Of a DNA stretch of 6,469 bases, positions 1 through 6,091 are shown piece by piece. The stretch is taken from assembly GCA_023393485.1 (NCBI GenBank), contig JAEWLD010000313.1, positions 1 through 6,469 of the forward strand, in the 5' to 3' direction. Made by a program: the position numbers and the translations under genes. Below the pieces are notes generated by a model, which ran no database searches, was not told the DNA's origin, and was given only the letters and a program-made list of their open reading frames with translations. Origin of the DNA: Bacteroidota bacterium. Its GTDB lineage: Bacteria; Bacteroidota; Bacteroidia; Flavobacteriales; Flavobacteriaceae. Position 1 is the stretch's first letter, and each line of letters starts with the position of its first letter.

Positions 1-186
1 GTCCAGCACCGAAACCACGCGCGTAATCTGGTCTTTGCGAAACGTGATTTTATCGCCCGGAAACACTTCTTTTGAAGGCTTGGCGATTTGACCATTTACG
101 GTGATTTGGTTTTTTTTGGCGGCTTCGGTCACCATGTTGCGCGTCTTGTAATAACGCACGCACCAAAGATATTTATCGACTCTCAT
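1..186 (-). CDS. S4-domain RNA-binding protein, Hsp15-like (partial, N-terminal 62 aa)
   Basis: The visible 62 residues begin MRVDKYLWCVRYYKTRNMVT and continue through ITVNGQIAKPSKEV to PGDKI. This is the layout of an S4 RNA-binding domain of the Hsp15/RNA-binding S4 family: R-x-DK-x-LW near the start, a TR-x-x-x-x-x-A helix, then xVNG-x-x-x-KPS and V-x-x-GD-x-I. Hsp15 proteins bind stalled 50S ribosomal subunits carrying nascent peptidyl-tRNA; that role is known for the family and only inferred here. The ATG at 186 is the natural start because the conserved R-x-DK motif follows at once. The C-terminal part lies beyond the left edge; family members are usually about 120-135 aa, so roughly half is seen. 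It is divergent from the FKBP gene, with about 90 bp between the two starts. An S4-containing pseudouridine synthase is less likely, because those place S4 before a catalytic domain and lack this exact N-terminus. Confidence 0.88.
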   Translation of the reverse strand, partial: MRVDKYLWCVRYYKTRNMVTEAAKKNQITVNGQIAKPSKEVFPGDKITFRKDQITRVVSVLD

Positions 187-229
187 AGCGGTTAACAATC
201 ATTTTCCAAATTCGGCGTTAAATCTTTTA

Positions 230-264
230 CAAAAATAAACCAATATTGTATCTTGCGCACTCAA
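230..264 (-). promoter_or_regulatory. Candidate Bacteroidota promoter for the S4-domain gene
   Basis: On the minus strand, TATTTTTG at 237-230 matches the Bacteroidota -7 element TAnnTTTG. A TTG at 264-262 could be the -33 element, but its spacing of 24 nt is longer than usual. The start codon lies about 44 nt beyond the -7 box. The region is A/T-rich, so a chance match is quite possible. Confidence 0.35.
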
Positions 265-276
265 AAAAATTCCGCT

Positions 277-1188
277 ATGAGCAAATTTTACAAGGTATTG
301 TCAATCATCGTTTTGGCGCTTATGGCCACTGTTGTTTCGTGTTCGCAGGATGACGGGCCCGATACAATTCCGTTGCGCGACTACCAGGAGCAATACCAAA
401 AGGATATTGATACGATCGACTATTTTCTTGACCATTACAAAATGGAGGTTTCACCGGACTTCGATGTGACTTTCAGCAAAATCACAGTGGAAAATCAAGG
501 TACCAGCATCCGCAACCAAACCGATTATCCGCTGAACTTCAAAGAAGTCACAGTTGCGGCACACGGCGATTTTACTTATAAAATATATTATATCAGCTTC
601 CGCGAAGGTGCAAATCAGGCGCCGTCGGCTGTTGATTCAGTCTATATCGGTTATAAAGGCGTTCGAATTGACGCCAAAAATGACCCTACGGTTTTTGACC
701 AATCGCCTGCCACTTGGATTCCAACAGCCGTGCGCGGCATGCAGGAAATCATTCCTTTTTTCAAGACCGGCTTTTACACTTCGGGTGGCGGACCTGATCC
801 TGTATCGTTTTCGGATTTCGGTGCCGGGGTGATGTTCATTCCGTCGGGCCTTGGCTATTTTTCGCAGGTCGCTGGAAGCTTGCCTTCCTACTCGCCTATG
901 GTAATGTCGTTCAAGCTCTTCGAACTCAATTACAGTGATCACGACCGCGACGGCATTCTGTCAAAAGATGAAACCGACCCTGAACATCCTGAGACATCGG
1001 TAATTGAAGTAGACACCGATGGCGACGGCGTGATCAACATGCTCGACATTGACGATGATGGCGACGGCATTCTGACCAAACACGAAATCCATTTTGACGC
1101 GGGCAACAACCTTATTTTTGAGGATTGCGACAGCGATGGCGTTCCAAACTACCTCGATCCTGACAGCAACGGACAGACCTGTAATTAA
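277..1188 (+). CDS. FKBP-type peptidyl-prolyl cis-trans isomerase lipoprotein with TSP3-like Ca-binding tail
   Basis: This 303-aa protein is predicted to be an outer-membrane lipoprotein. Residues 1-21 form a lipoprotein signal peptide ending in the lipobox VVSC, with Cys22 as the lipidated residue. It is followed by S-Q-D-D, resembling the acidic lipoprotein export signal that sends Bacteroidota lipoproteins to the cell surface. Residues ~118-219 fit an FKBP domain: VYIGYKG (Tyr126), VFDQS (Phe140-Asp141), AVRGMQEII (151-159), FIPSGLGY (187-194) and the last strand MSFKLFEL. Most FKBP pocket positions are kept; the usual Trp after RG is Met155. From ~221 the tail is rich in DxDxDG loops (DHDRDG, DTDGDG, DDDGDG, DCDSDG) ending in YLDPDS, like thrombospondin type 3 repeats that bind calcium. 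I chose the ATG at 277 over an in-frame TTG at 253 because the signal peptide's charged n-region starts there. Related Flavobacterium isomerases help fold envelope or gliding proteins; the client here is unknown. Confidence 0.9.
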   Translation: MSKFYKVLSIIVLALMATVVSCSQDDGPDTIPLRDYQEQYQKDIDTIDYFLDHYKMEVSPDFDVTFSKITVENQGTSIRNQTDYPLNFKEVTVAAHGDFTYKIYYISFREGANQAPSAVDSVYIGYKGVRIDAKNDPTVFDQSPATWIPTAVRGMQEIIPFFKTGFYTSGGGPDPVSFSDFGAGVMFIPSGLGYFSQVAGSLPSYSPMVMSFKLFELNYSDHDRDGILSKDETDPEHPETSVIEVDTDGDGVINMLDIDDDGDGILTKHEIHFDAGNNLIFEDCDSDGVPNYLDPDSNGQTCN

Positions 1189-1205
1189 TTCTTCTTACTT
1201 ATAAC

Positions 1206-1238
1206 AAAAAATCCCGCTTAAAATGAGCGGGATTTTTT
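1206..1238. terminator. Bidirectional rho-independent terminator between convergent genes
   Basis: The stem ATCCCGCT (1211-1218) pairs perfectly with AGCGGGAT (1226-1233) around a 7-nt loop. It is flanked by A5 (1206-1210) and T5 (1234-1238), so it has a U-tract on either strand. It lies 18 bp after the FKBP stop and 19 bp after the transketolase C-subunit stop, so one hairpin should end both convergent transcripts. Confidence 0.93.
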
Positions 1239-1256
1239 ATTGAAAAAACTTCGTGA

Positions 1257-2210
1257 TTATTTTCTTTTGAGGATTCGCACCGCAGCTTCAACGATTGCCG
1301 CGCTGTTAAGCCTGTATTTTTCCATCAATTGTTCCGGCGTTCCGGACTCGCCAAAGCTGTCGTTGACCGCCACGAATTCCTGCGGCGCAGGCTGTTGCAT
1401 AGACAGCACTCGCGCAACGCTTTCGCCAAGCCCGCCGAGAATGTTGTGCTCTTCGGCCGTCACGACGCATTTTGTCTTCTTGAGTGACTTTAAAATGGCT
1501 TCTTCGTCAAGGGGTTTGATTGTGTGGATGTTGATGACTTCGGCAGAAATGCCTTTGGCCTGGAGTGCTTCGGCAGCCTGCAAAGCTTCCCAGACCAAAT
1601 GTCCGGTCGCGACAATCGTCACGTCATTGCCTTCGGTGAGCATGACCGCTTTTCCGATCTCGAATTTTTGGTCAGCCGGCGTAAAGTTCGGCACGACCGG
1701 ACGACCGAAACGCAAATAAACCGGGCCGTGATGGTCGGCAATCGCGATGGTCGCAGCCTTCGTTTGATTGTAGTCGCAGGTGTTGATGACGGTCATTCCC
1801 GGCAGCATTTTCATGAGACCGATATCTTCCAGAATCTGGTGCGTTGCGCCGTCCTCGCCCAAGGTCAGGCCTGCGTGCGATGCGCAAATCTTTACGTTTT
1901 TATCAGAATATGCGACCGACTGACGGATTTGGTCATAGACGCGGCCGGTAGAGAAATTGGCGAACGTTCCGGTGAACGGGATTTTCCCGCCAATAGTCAG
2001 TCCGGCGGCAATGCCGATCATGTTCGCCTCGGCGATACCAACCTGAAAAAAACGCTCGGGATGGTTTTTCTTGAATTCGTCCATTTTTAACGAGCCAATT
2101 AGATCAGCACACAAGGCCACTACGTTTTCGTTCTTTTGTCCGAGTTCGGCAAGACCTGCGCCGAAGCCCGAACGGGTATCTTTACTTCCTGTGTTTTCGT
2201 ATTTTTTCAT
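1257..2210 (-). CDS. Transketolase, C-terminal subunit
   Basis: This 317-aa protein carries the pyrimidine-binding and C-terminal domains of transketolase, the thiamine-diphosphate enzyme that moves two-carbon ketol units in the non-oxidative pentose phosphate pathway. Residues ~8-170 are the Pyr domain: SGFGAGLAELG, then FFQVGIAEANMIGIAAGL, where Glu61 sits at the position of the Glu that contacts the cofactor's aminopyrimidine ring. Then come SHAGLTLGEDGATHQ (111-125), the conserved Asp/His loop, and YLRFGRPVVP. Residues ~185-310 are the transketolase C domain (VTIVATGHLVWEAL, INIHTIKPLDEEAI, TAEEHNILGGLG). The length matches split-type C subunits, which work as a complex with the N subunit encoded just upstream. 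It starts 151 bp after the N-subunit stop, with a repeat element in between. No Shine-Dalgarno sequence is evident at the ATG at 2210. A deoxyxylulose-phosphate synthase or pyruvate dehydrogenase beta subunit is a less good fit. Confidence 0.95.
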   Translation of the reverse strand: MKKYENTGSKDTRSGFGAGLAELGQKNENVVALCADLIGSLKMDEFKKNHPERFFQVGIAEANMIGIAAGLTIGGKIPFTGTFANFSTGRVYDQIRQSVAYSDKNVKICASHAGLTLGEDGATHQILEDIGLMKMLPGMTVINTCDYNQTKAATIAIADHHGPVYLRFGRPVVPNFTPADQKFEIGKAVMLTEGNDVTIVATGHLVWEALQAAEALQAKGISAEVINIHTIKPLDEEAILKSLKKTKCVVTAEEHNILGGLGESVARVLSMQQPAPQEFVAVNDSFGESGTPEQLMEKYRLNSAAIVEAAVRILKRK

Positions 2211-2213
2211 TTA

Positions 2214-2358
2214 GTTGCTAGTTGTTAGTAGCCAGTGGCTAGATATTCGTGCTAGCCGCAACTTTGTTCTCAAATTTATTAGCTGTAATTTATTGACGAC
2301 TGAATATTGTCGTGACACGATCTAATTGTCTAGCCGCTAGCTACTAGCAACCAGCCAC
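2214..2358. repeat. Inverted pair of heptamer arrays (consensus GTNGCTA) between the transketolase genes
   Basis: The left arm (2214-2243, + strand) is four head-to-tail 7-mers starting at 2214, 2221, 2228 and 2235, followed by GA. The right arm (2329-2358), read on the minus strand, is again four 7-mers followed by GA. The arms face inward and match at 25 of 30 positions, so they could pair as a long imperfect stem around an 85-nt AT-rich loop. A further unit-like stretch, TAGCCGC, lies at 2253-2259. The element fills nearly all of the 151-bp gap. No open reading frame or transposase is present. It could be a non-autonomous, MITE- or REP-like repeat, or a structured intergenic RNA that affects expression of the downstream subunit. 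A weak -7-like box (TAAATTTG, 2278-2271, minus strand) lies inside the loop, but no -33 element is seen. Confidence 0.8.
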
Positions 2359-2361
2359 CGA

Positions 2362-3213
2362 TTAATAATCCGTTTCGTCCTCAAGATAATTCTGCAACAA
2401 TGCCGCTTCAAGCTGCGCGTCGTTTGGCGCTTTGCCGTGCCATGCATGCGTATGCATCATGTAGTCGACGCCGTGTCCCATTTCGGTATGGAGCAAAACG
2501 CAGACTGGTTTACCCTGGCCGGTGCGCGACTTGGCATCGGTCATGCCCGAGATGATCGAATCGATATCATTGCCTTTGAAAATCTCGACTACATCCCAGC
2601 CGAAAGCTTCAAACTTGGCGCGGATGCTGCCCATTGGCAAAACCTCATCGGTAGAGCCATCGATTTGCTTGCCGTTGAGATCGACCGTAGCGATCAGATT
2701 GTCGACCTTATACGCGGCGGCGTACATCATCGCTTCCCAATTCTGGCCTTCCTGCAATTCACCGTCGCCGTGAAGACTGTAAACGATATGGGAATCTTTG
2801 TTTAGCTTTTTGGCCAATGCCGCACCAATCGCGACGCTCATGCCTTGTCCGAGCGAACCTGAAGCGACGCGAACACCAGGCAATCCCTCGTGCGTGGTCG
2901 GGTGGCCCTGGAGGCGCGAATCAATGTGACGGAAAGTGGCCAATTCACTGATCGGAAAATAGCCGCTGCGTGCCAAAACGCTGTAGAACACAGGCGAAAT
3001 ATGACCGTTTGACAAGAAAAAAATGTCTTCGCCGACACCGTCCATATCAAACGAATTCTTACGATCCATCAAATACTGGTACAATACGACGAAAAATTCG
3101 GCACAGCCCAATGACCCGCCCGGATGCCCCGAGTTGACCGCGTGCACCATTCGCAATATGTCGCGGCGTACCTGCACGGTCATTTTGCTGAGTTGTTGTG
3201 TGTTGGGTTTCAT
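2362..3213 (-). CDS. Transketolase, N-terminal subunit
   Basis: This 283-aa protein is the ThDP-pyrophosphate-binding half of a split transketolase. Key segments are NSGHPGGSLGCAEF (27-40, His30), LSNGHISP (68-74, His71), GHP (103-105), and GSLGQGMSVAIG (119-130). The ThDP/Mg motif starts at GDG (149-151) and runs through LQEGQNWEAMMYAAAYKVDN to the metal-ligand region DLNGKQIDG, with Asn180. HAWHGKAP (256-263) supplies a further active-site His. All expected catalytic histidines are present, so an active enzyme with the downstream C subunit is inferred. Length is normal for N subunits. The ATG at 3213 has an A-rich leader without a Shine-Dalgarno sequence, as is common in Bacteroidota. It is the first gene of the likely tkt transcription unit, driven by the promoter at 3282-3312. 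Confidence 0.95.
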   Translation of the reverse strand: MKPNTQQLSKMTVQVRRDILRMVHAVNSGHPGGSLGCAEFFVVLYQYLMDRKNSFDMDGVGEDIFFLSNGHISPVFYSVLARSGYFPISELATFRHIDSRLQGHPTTHEGLPGVRVASGSLGQGMSVAIGAALAKKLNKDSHIVYSLHGDGELQEGQNWEAMMYAAAYKVDNLIATVDLNGKQIDGSTDEVLPMGSIRAKFEAFGWDVVEIFKGNDIDSIISGMTDAKSRTGQGKPVCVLLHTEMGHGVDYMMHTHAWHGKAPNDAQLEAALLQNYLEDETDY

Positions 3214-3281
3214 TTATAATTTTTTTTTATGGCCAATCACAGCTGCTGCTTTCAACCATTTTCAATATAAGTTAGCTGCTG

Positions 3282-3312
3282 CAAAAGTACTTTTTATTTT
3301 GGCTTTCGGCAA
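3282..3312 (-). promoter_or_regulatory. Bacteroidota-type promoter of the transketolase genes
   Basis: On the minus strand, TTG (3312-3310), a 20-nt spacer and TACTTTTG (3289-3282) match the Bacteroidota sigma consensus TTG-N17-23-TAnnTTTG. Transcription would begin near 3275, giving a leader of about 60 nt before the N-subunit ATG. The 9-mer AGCTGCTGC occurs at 3274-3282, overlapping the start region, and again at 3241-3249 inside the leader. Confidence 0.7.
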
Positions 3313-3349
3313 GCGAAGATTTAACCAAATTAAAAGTGAAACCAACTTT

Positions 3350-4418
3350 CTATTCTTTGGTGAAATTGAAAACCCGTCCACCTTGCTTCAAGATCATTTT
3401 GCTTTCTGACGGATTGAATTCGAGTACGATTCCGGCCGTATCAAACCTGAATATATTCCTGGCCTCGGCGTCAAGTGGAAACGCAGACTGCCCGTCGCCC
3501 TGTGCCACCAACGTTGTTCCGTCCCTGGTAATCGTGATTTTCAATGGCATATCCGGCGAGCCATAGACGCCGACCAACGCATCGAGCGCTTCAGTCGTGT
3601 TCTTATAAGTATAAGACTTGAACTCCGGGATTTCAACGGGCTTTCCGGACTGCCAGTCAATTGCGGCTTTGGCAATTTTATTCATGCTGAACATTTTGCC
3701 GTTTGATGTCAGGGCGAGCGTTGTCTTATCAGCCGGAAAATAAGCGAGCATCGATGTAAATTCGTCAATCCCGCCATTGTGCCCGTAACCTGTTTTATCG
3801 GCGATTTTGATTTCGAACATTCCCATGCCATAACCGTCGCGGATGCTTTTCATTTGCTCGAGGCTTGCAGCCGAGATGAGTTTTCCATCGAATAGTGCCT
3901 CAATAAACCCTGAAAGGTCAGACACATTTGACACGATTGCGCCGGCGCCGGCTGGAATAGACATGTCGGTTTCGGGTTCTTTTTCCCATTTTGCCTTGTA
4001 TTGGTATGAAAACGCCTCGTTGGCCGAGGGGTTGATTTTTCCTCCATAATAAGTGGACTTGAGCCCGAGCGGAGCCGTTATTTTTTGCCTGACCAATTCC
4101 GCATACGTTTTTTTGAAGGTTTTCTCTAAAATGAAGGTCAGCAGAACAAAATTCGAATTGCTGTAATCGGCTTTGCCGTCGGGCTCAAAATCGCTTGGCG
4201 AACCGGCAATGATCCCGACCATTTCCGATTTTTTCGACATCGGCAAAACCTACTGATCTGGCATAAACCTGCTGCCCGTTTTTGGACATCGAAAAACTGC
4301 CCATAAATTTATTGTTTGACTCGAGTGCTTGCCAATATTGGTCGAAACTGGCTTTGTCAGGGGTTTGCCCAATGGCCGCGGTGCCGATGAGCAGCAATAA
4401 AATTGATTTGATTTTCAT
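3350..4418 (-). pseudogene. Secreted serine hydrolase (beta-lactamase / S12 family), internally deleted and frameshifted
   Basis: Reading from the ATG at 4418, the first frame gives a signal peptide (MKIKSILLLLIGTAAIG) and the early strands of a class C beta-lactamase-like serine hydrolase, ending GQQVYARSVGFADVEK (residue 63). It then drifts into unrelated sequence and stops at 4187-4185. The rest continues in a second frame from about 4231 to the TAG at 3352-3350: EMVGIIAGSPSDFEPDGKADYSNSN, ITAPLGLKSTYYGG, GYGHNGGIDEF and a C-terminal lipocalin-like tail. The second-motif Tyr (YSN) and third-motif H-N-G remain. The segment normally lying between these halves, with the nucleophile motif (typically G-S-x-S-K) and the following helix and HxSG region, is missing. 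I estimate about 70-80 residues lost from knowledge of the family. The junction is an A6 tract (4234-4229, minus strand). Without the Ser/Lys pair, hydrolase activity is not expected. An assembly collapse is the alternative. Confidence 0.82.
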
Positions 4419-4440
4419 GATTGATGATTTAAATGAAAAC

Positions 4441-4470
4441 CAAAGATATATGTTCTGGTGTACTATACAA
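4441..4470 (-). promoter_or_regulatory. Bacteroidota-type promoter of the serine hydrolase pseudogene
   Basis: On the minus strand, TTG (4470-4468), a 19-nt spacer and TATCTTTG (4448-4441) match the consensus well. The expected transcript start lies near 4435, about 17 nt before the ATG at 4418. A perfect inverted repeat TGTA-CTA-TACA (4459-4469) overlaps the -33 element, and the 7-mer GTACTAT occurs at 4460-4466 and 4477-4483. Either could be an operator, though nothing in the window identifies a regulator. Confidence 0.6.
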
Positions 4471-4503
4471 TACAAAGTACTATTTTTTAACAACTACAGG
4501 AAA

Positions 4504-6030
4504 TTAATTGACGCTTCTTTTTTTCTCGGCGGCTTCGTCAAAAATGCGTTTGTTGATATCGGCATGGGCATTTCGGTACACGAAAATTTTTGTCCCGTAT
4601 TCACGCGCCAGCGGATTGGTGATCTGGCCAACCGGCTCAACCGAACCGAATAGCGGAAGCTCGGCGCTTCGTCCGGAATCATCGTCTGTCTCGTCTTTGA
4701 TGGCGATCACGTTGACAAACCGCTTGTTTTTTGGAATCCAGTCGATGTAATCCGCGCTAAACGAAACCGCGTGCAGGCTTTTGTGGCGCGTGTAATAATT
4801 GATCGCGCCCGCCTGTCCGTAATTGTCGCAAAGCACAAGCGTGTTTTCTGAAGCGTTGGGAATTGTCGCATACGCCTGATCTACAATCGCAGCCATATTC
4901 CGCCATTCAATCATGTCGGCGAAATCCTGCGGCAGCGCGTGTTCCTGGCCGTCTTCCCATCGCAGAAGCCCGAGTTTTTTGTATTTTTTATTGTTGAGCG
5001 CAATTTCGTGCGGGCTTTTTATTGGAAATGCGATGTCGATGATCGGGATGAAAACAACAATCGGCAATAGCAACATCACCGGTTTGAGCATCCGTATTCG
5101 CCGCAATGCGACTTCCCAATAGATTGCGCCGAAGACAAATAGTATCGGATACAGCCCGATTGCGTAATATCCTTTGGCACGAAGCAGCACAAACAGCGTA
5201 ACGGTAAAGACAAACGAGAGGAAAACAAAACGGTAATTCCTGAACGCCCGAGTCAGCGCCAAAGCTGGGAATGCGCTCAGCAAAATCAAGATCGACCCGA
5301 TGAAAAACAAGATTTGTTCTTTTAAAAAGTCAAGCCGGCTGACCTTTTTGAGCTGGGTCTTGGCGAGTTCGCTCATGTGGTGAACGACGGGAAATCCGTT
5401 TTGCGACTGCCAGATCAGGTTTGGAAGCATGATCAGCAAGGCGACGATTGCCGCCAGATAAAGTTTTTTTTCTCCGAATATTTTCCGTTGCGGGGTAAGC
5501 AACAAAGCCGGCAGAAGCCCGATTGCCAAAAACGCGATATTGTACTTGTTGAGAAATCCCAACCCGAATGCAACGCCAGCGTGCCAAAGCCATTTTGAGC
5601 TATCGGTCTTGAAATACATGATAAGCGCAAAATACAGCCACGCCCAGAAAAACACGTCGGCCGAATTTGGCTGATATAACATGTTAATCCTGAGCAAAGC
5701 CGAAAAAATAAGCGACACTGCTGCCAACGATTGCGCGAATAGTCCGCCGCCGAGCACGCCGATGAGTTTCCATACCAGCCAAATGGTCAAAGCGCCGAAT
5801 AGCGCCGGAAAGAATTTCACCCAAAACACGCCATTGCCCAATGCGGCAATCAACCATGAAATCCACGACGTAAGCGGCGGTACGGATAAATATCCCCAAG
5901 ATAGATGATGCCCTTGATCGAGATGCAGATATTCATCGCGGTGCAGATCATATCCTGGCGCGATCAGCGCGTATTGCAGGAGGAATTTAAGCGCAATGAA
6001 AAATACGATGAGCAGCGTTTCTTTTTTCAT
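4504..6030 (-). CDS. GT-C fold membrane glycosyltransferase, GT39 / PMT_2 (ArnT-like) family
   Basis: This 508-aa protein is a polytopic inner-membrane enzyme. A first membrane helix (4-24) is followed by the periplasmic loop GYDLHRDEYLHLDQGHHLSWGY. Asp32-Glu33 form the acidic pair typical of catalytic loop 1 in PMT/ArnT-type transferases, and PPL then precedes the next helix. About nine to eleven further hydrophobic helices extend to ~336, including the conserved GLGFLNKYNIAFL stretch (156-168). Residues ~340-508 form a soluble, probably periplasmic domain with VLCDNYGQAGAINYY (399-413). Family enzymes transfer a sugar from a polyprenyl-phosphate carrier to protein or lipid; donor and acceptor cannot be read from sequence. 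The ATG at 6030 is preceded by AAGG 4 nt upstream, an unusual Shine-Dalgarno-like signal for this window. The gene lies 61 bp downstream of the T9SS cargo gene on the same strand with no clear promoter between them, so they may be co-transcribed. Confidence 0.9.
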   Translation of the reverse strand: MKKETLLIVFFIALKFLLQYALIAPGYDLHRDEYLHLDQGHHLSWGYLSVPPLTSWISWLIAALGNGVFWVKFFPALFGALTIWLVWKLIGVLGGGLFAQSLAAVSLIFSALLRINMLYQPNSADVFFWAWLYFALIMYFKTDSSKWLWHAGVAFGLGFLNKYNIAFLAIGLLPALLLTPQRKIFGEKKLYLAAIVALLIMLPNLIWQSQNGFPVVHHMSELAKTQLKKVSRLDFLKEQILFFIGSILILLSAFPALALTRAFRNYRFVFLSFVFTVTLFVLLRAKGYYAIGLYPILFVFGAIYWEVALRRIRMLKPVMLLLPIVVFIPIIDIAFPIKSPHEIALNNKKYKKLGLLRWEDGQEHALPQDFADMIEWRNMAAIVDQAYATIPNASENTLVLCDNYGQAGAINYYTRHKSLHAVSFSADYIDWIPKNKRFVNVIAIKDETDDDSGRSAELPLFGSVEPVGQITNPLAREYGTKIFVYRNAHADINKRIFDEAAEKKRSVN

Positions 6031-6091
6031 TTACCTTGGGTCAGTTCGGGCGTTCGGTTCAGATTGCCGACGGATTTGACTTTCTGACGGG

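Noticed and set aside
249..255. TATCTTG on the plus strand as a -7 box for the FKBP gene
   Set aside because: It is one T short of TAnnTTTG and has no TTG at the usual upstream distance.
253..276. An in-frame TTG at 253 that would extend the FKBP lipoprotein by eight residues
   Set aside because: The signal peptide begins naturally at the ATG at 277 (M-S-K-F-Y-K). The extension would lengthen the n-region for no reason and relies on a rarer start codon.
1240..2090. Long open frames on the plus strand opposite the transketolase C subunit (for example 1240-1719 and 1524-2090)
   Set aside because: They are antisense shadows of a well-conserved gene. Their translations show no recognisable domain and are rich in residues typical of reverse-frame coding.
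3023..3409. A plus-strand open frame spanning the transketolase start, its promoter and the hydrolase end
   Set aside because: It overlaps two genes and a good promoter on the other strand, and its composition is not protein-like.
4185..4246. Programmed frameshifting at the A6 tract as a way to express the hydrolase
   Set aside because: A shift would join the frames, but the family's SxxK-bearing segment is absent from both, so simple gene decay explains the locus better.
4281..4292. A literal SxxK (S-M-S-K, residues 43-46) in the N-terminal part of the hydrolase, which could be mistaken for the catalytic motif
   Set aside because: It lies in the early beta-strand GSFSMSKNGQQVY, upstream of GFADVE. 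The true nucleophile helix of this family comes after that segment, so this is a chance match.
6031..6091. A promoter or terminator between the T9SS cargo gene and the glycosyltransferase
   Set aside because: No TAnnTTTG on the minus strand and no stable hairpin with a T-tract was found; only short direct repeats of GTTCGG.
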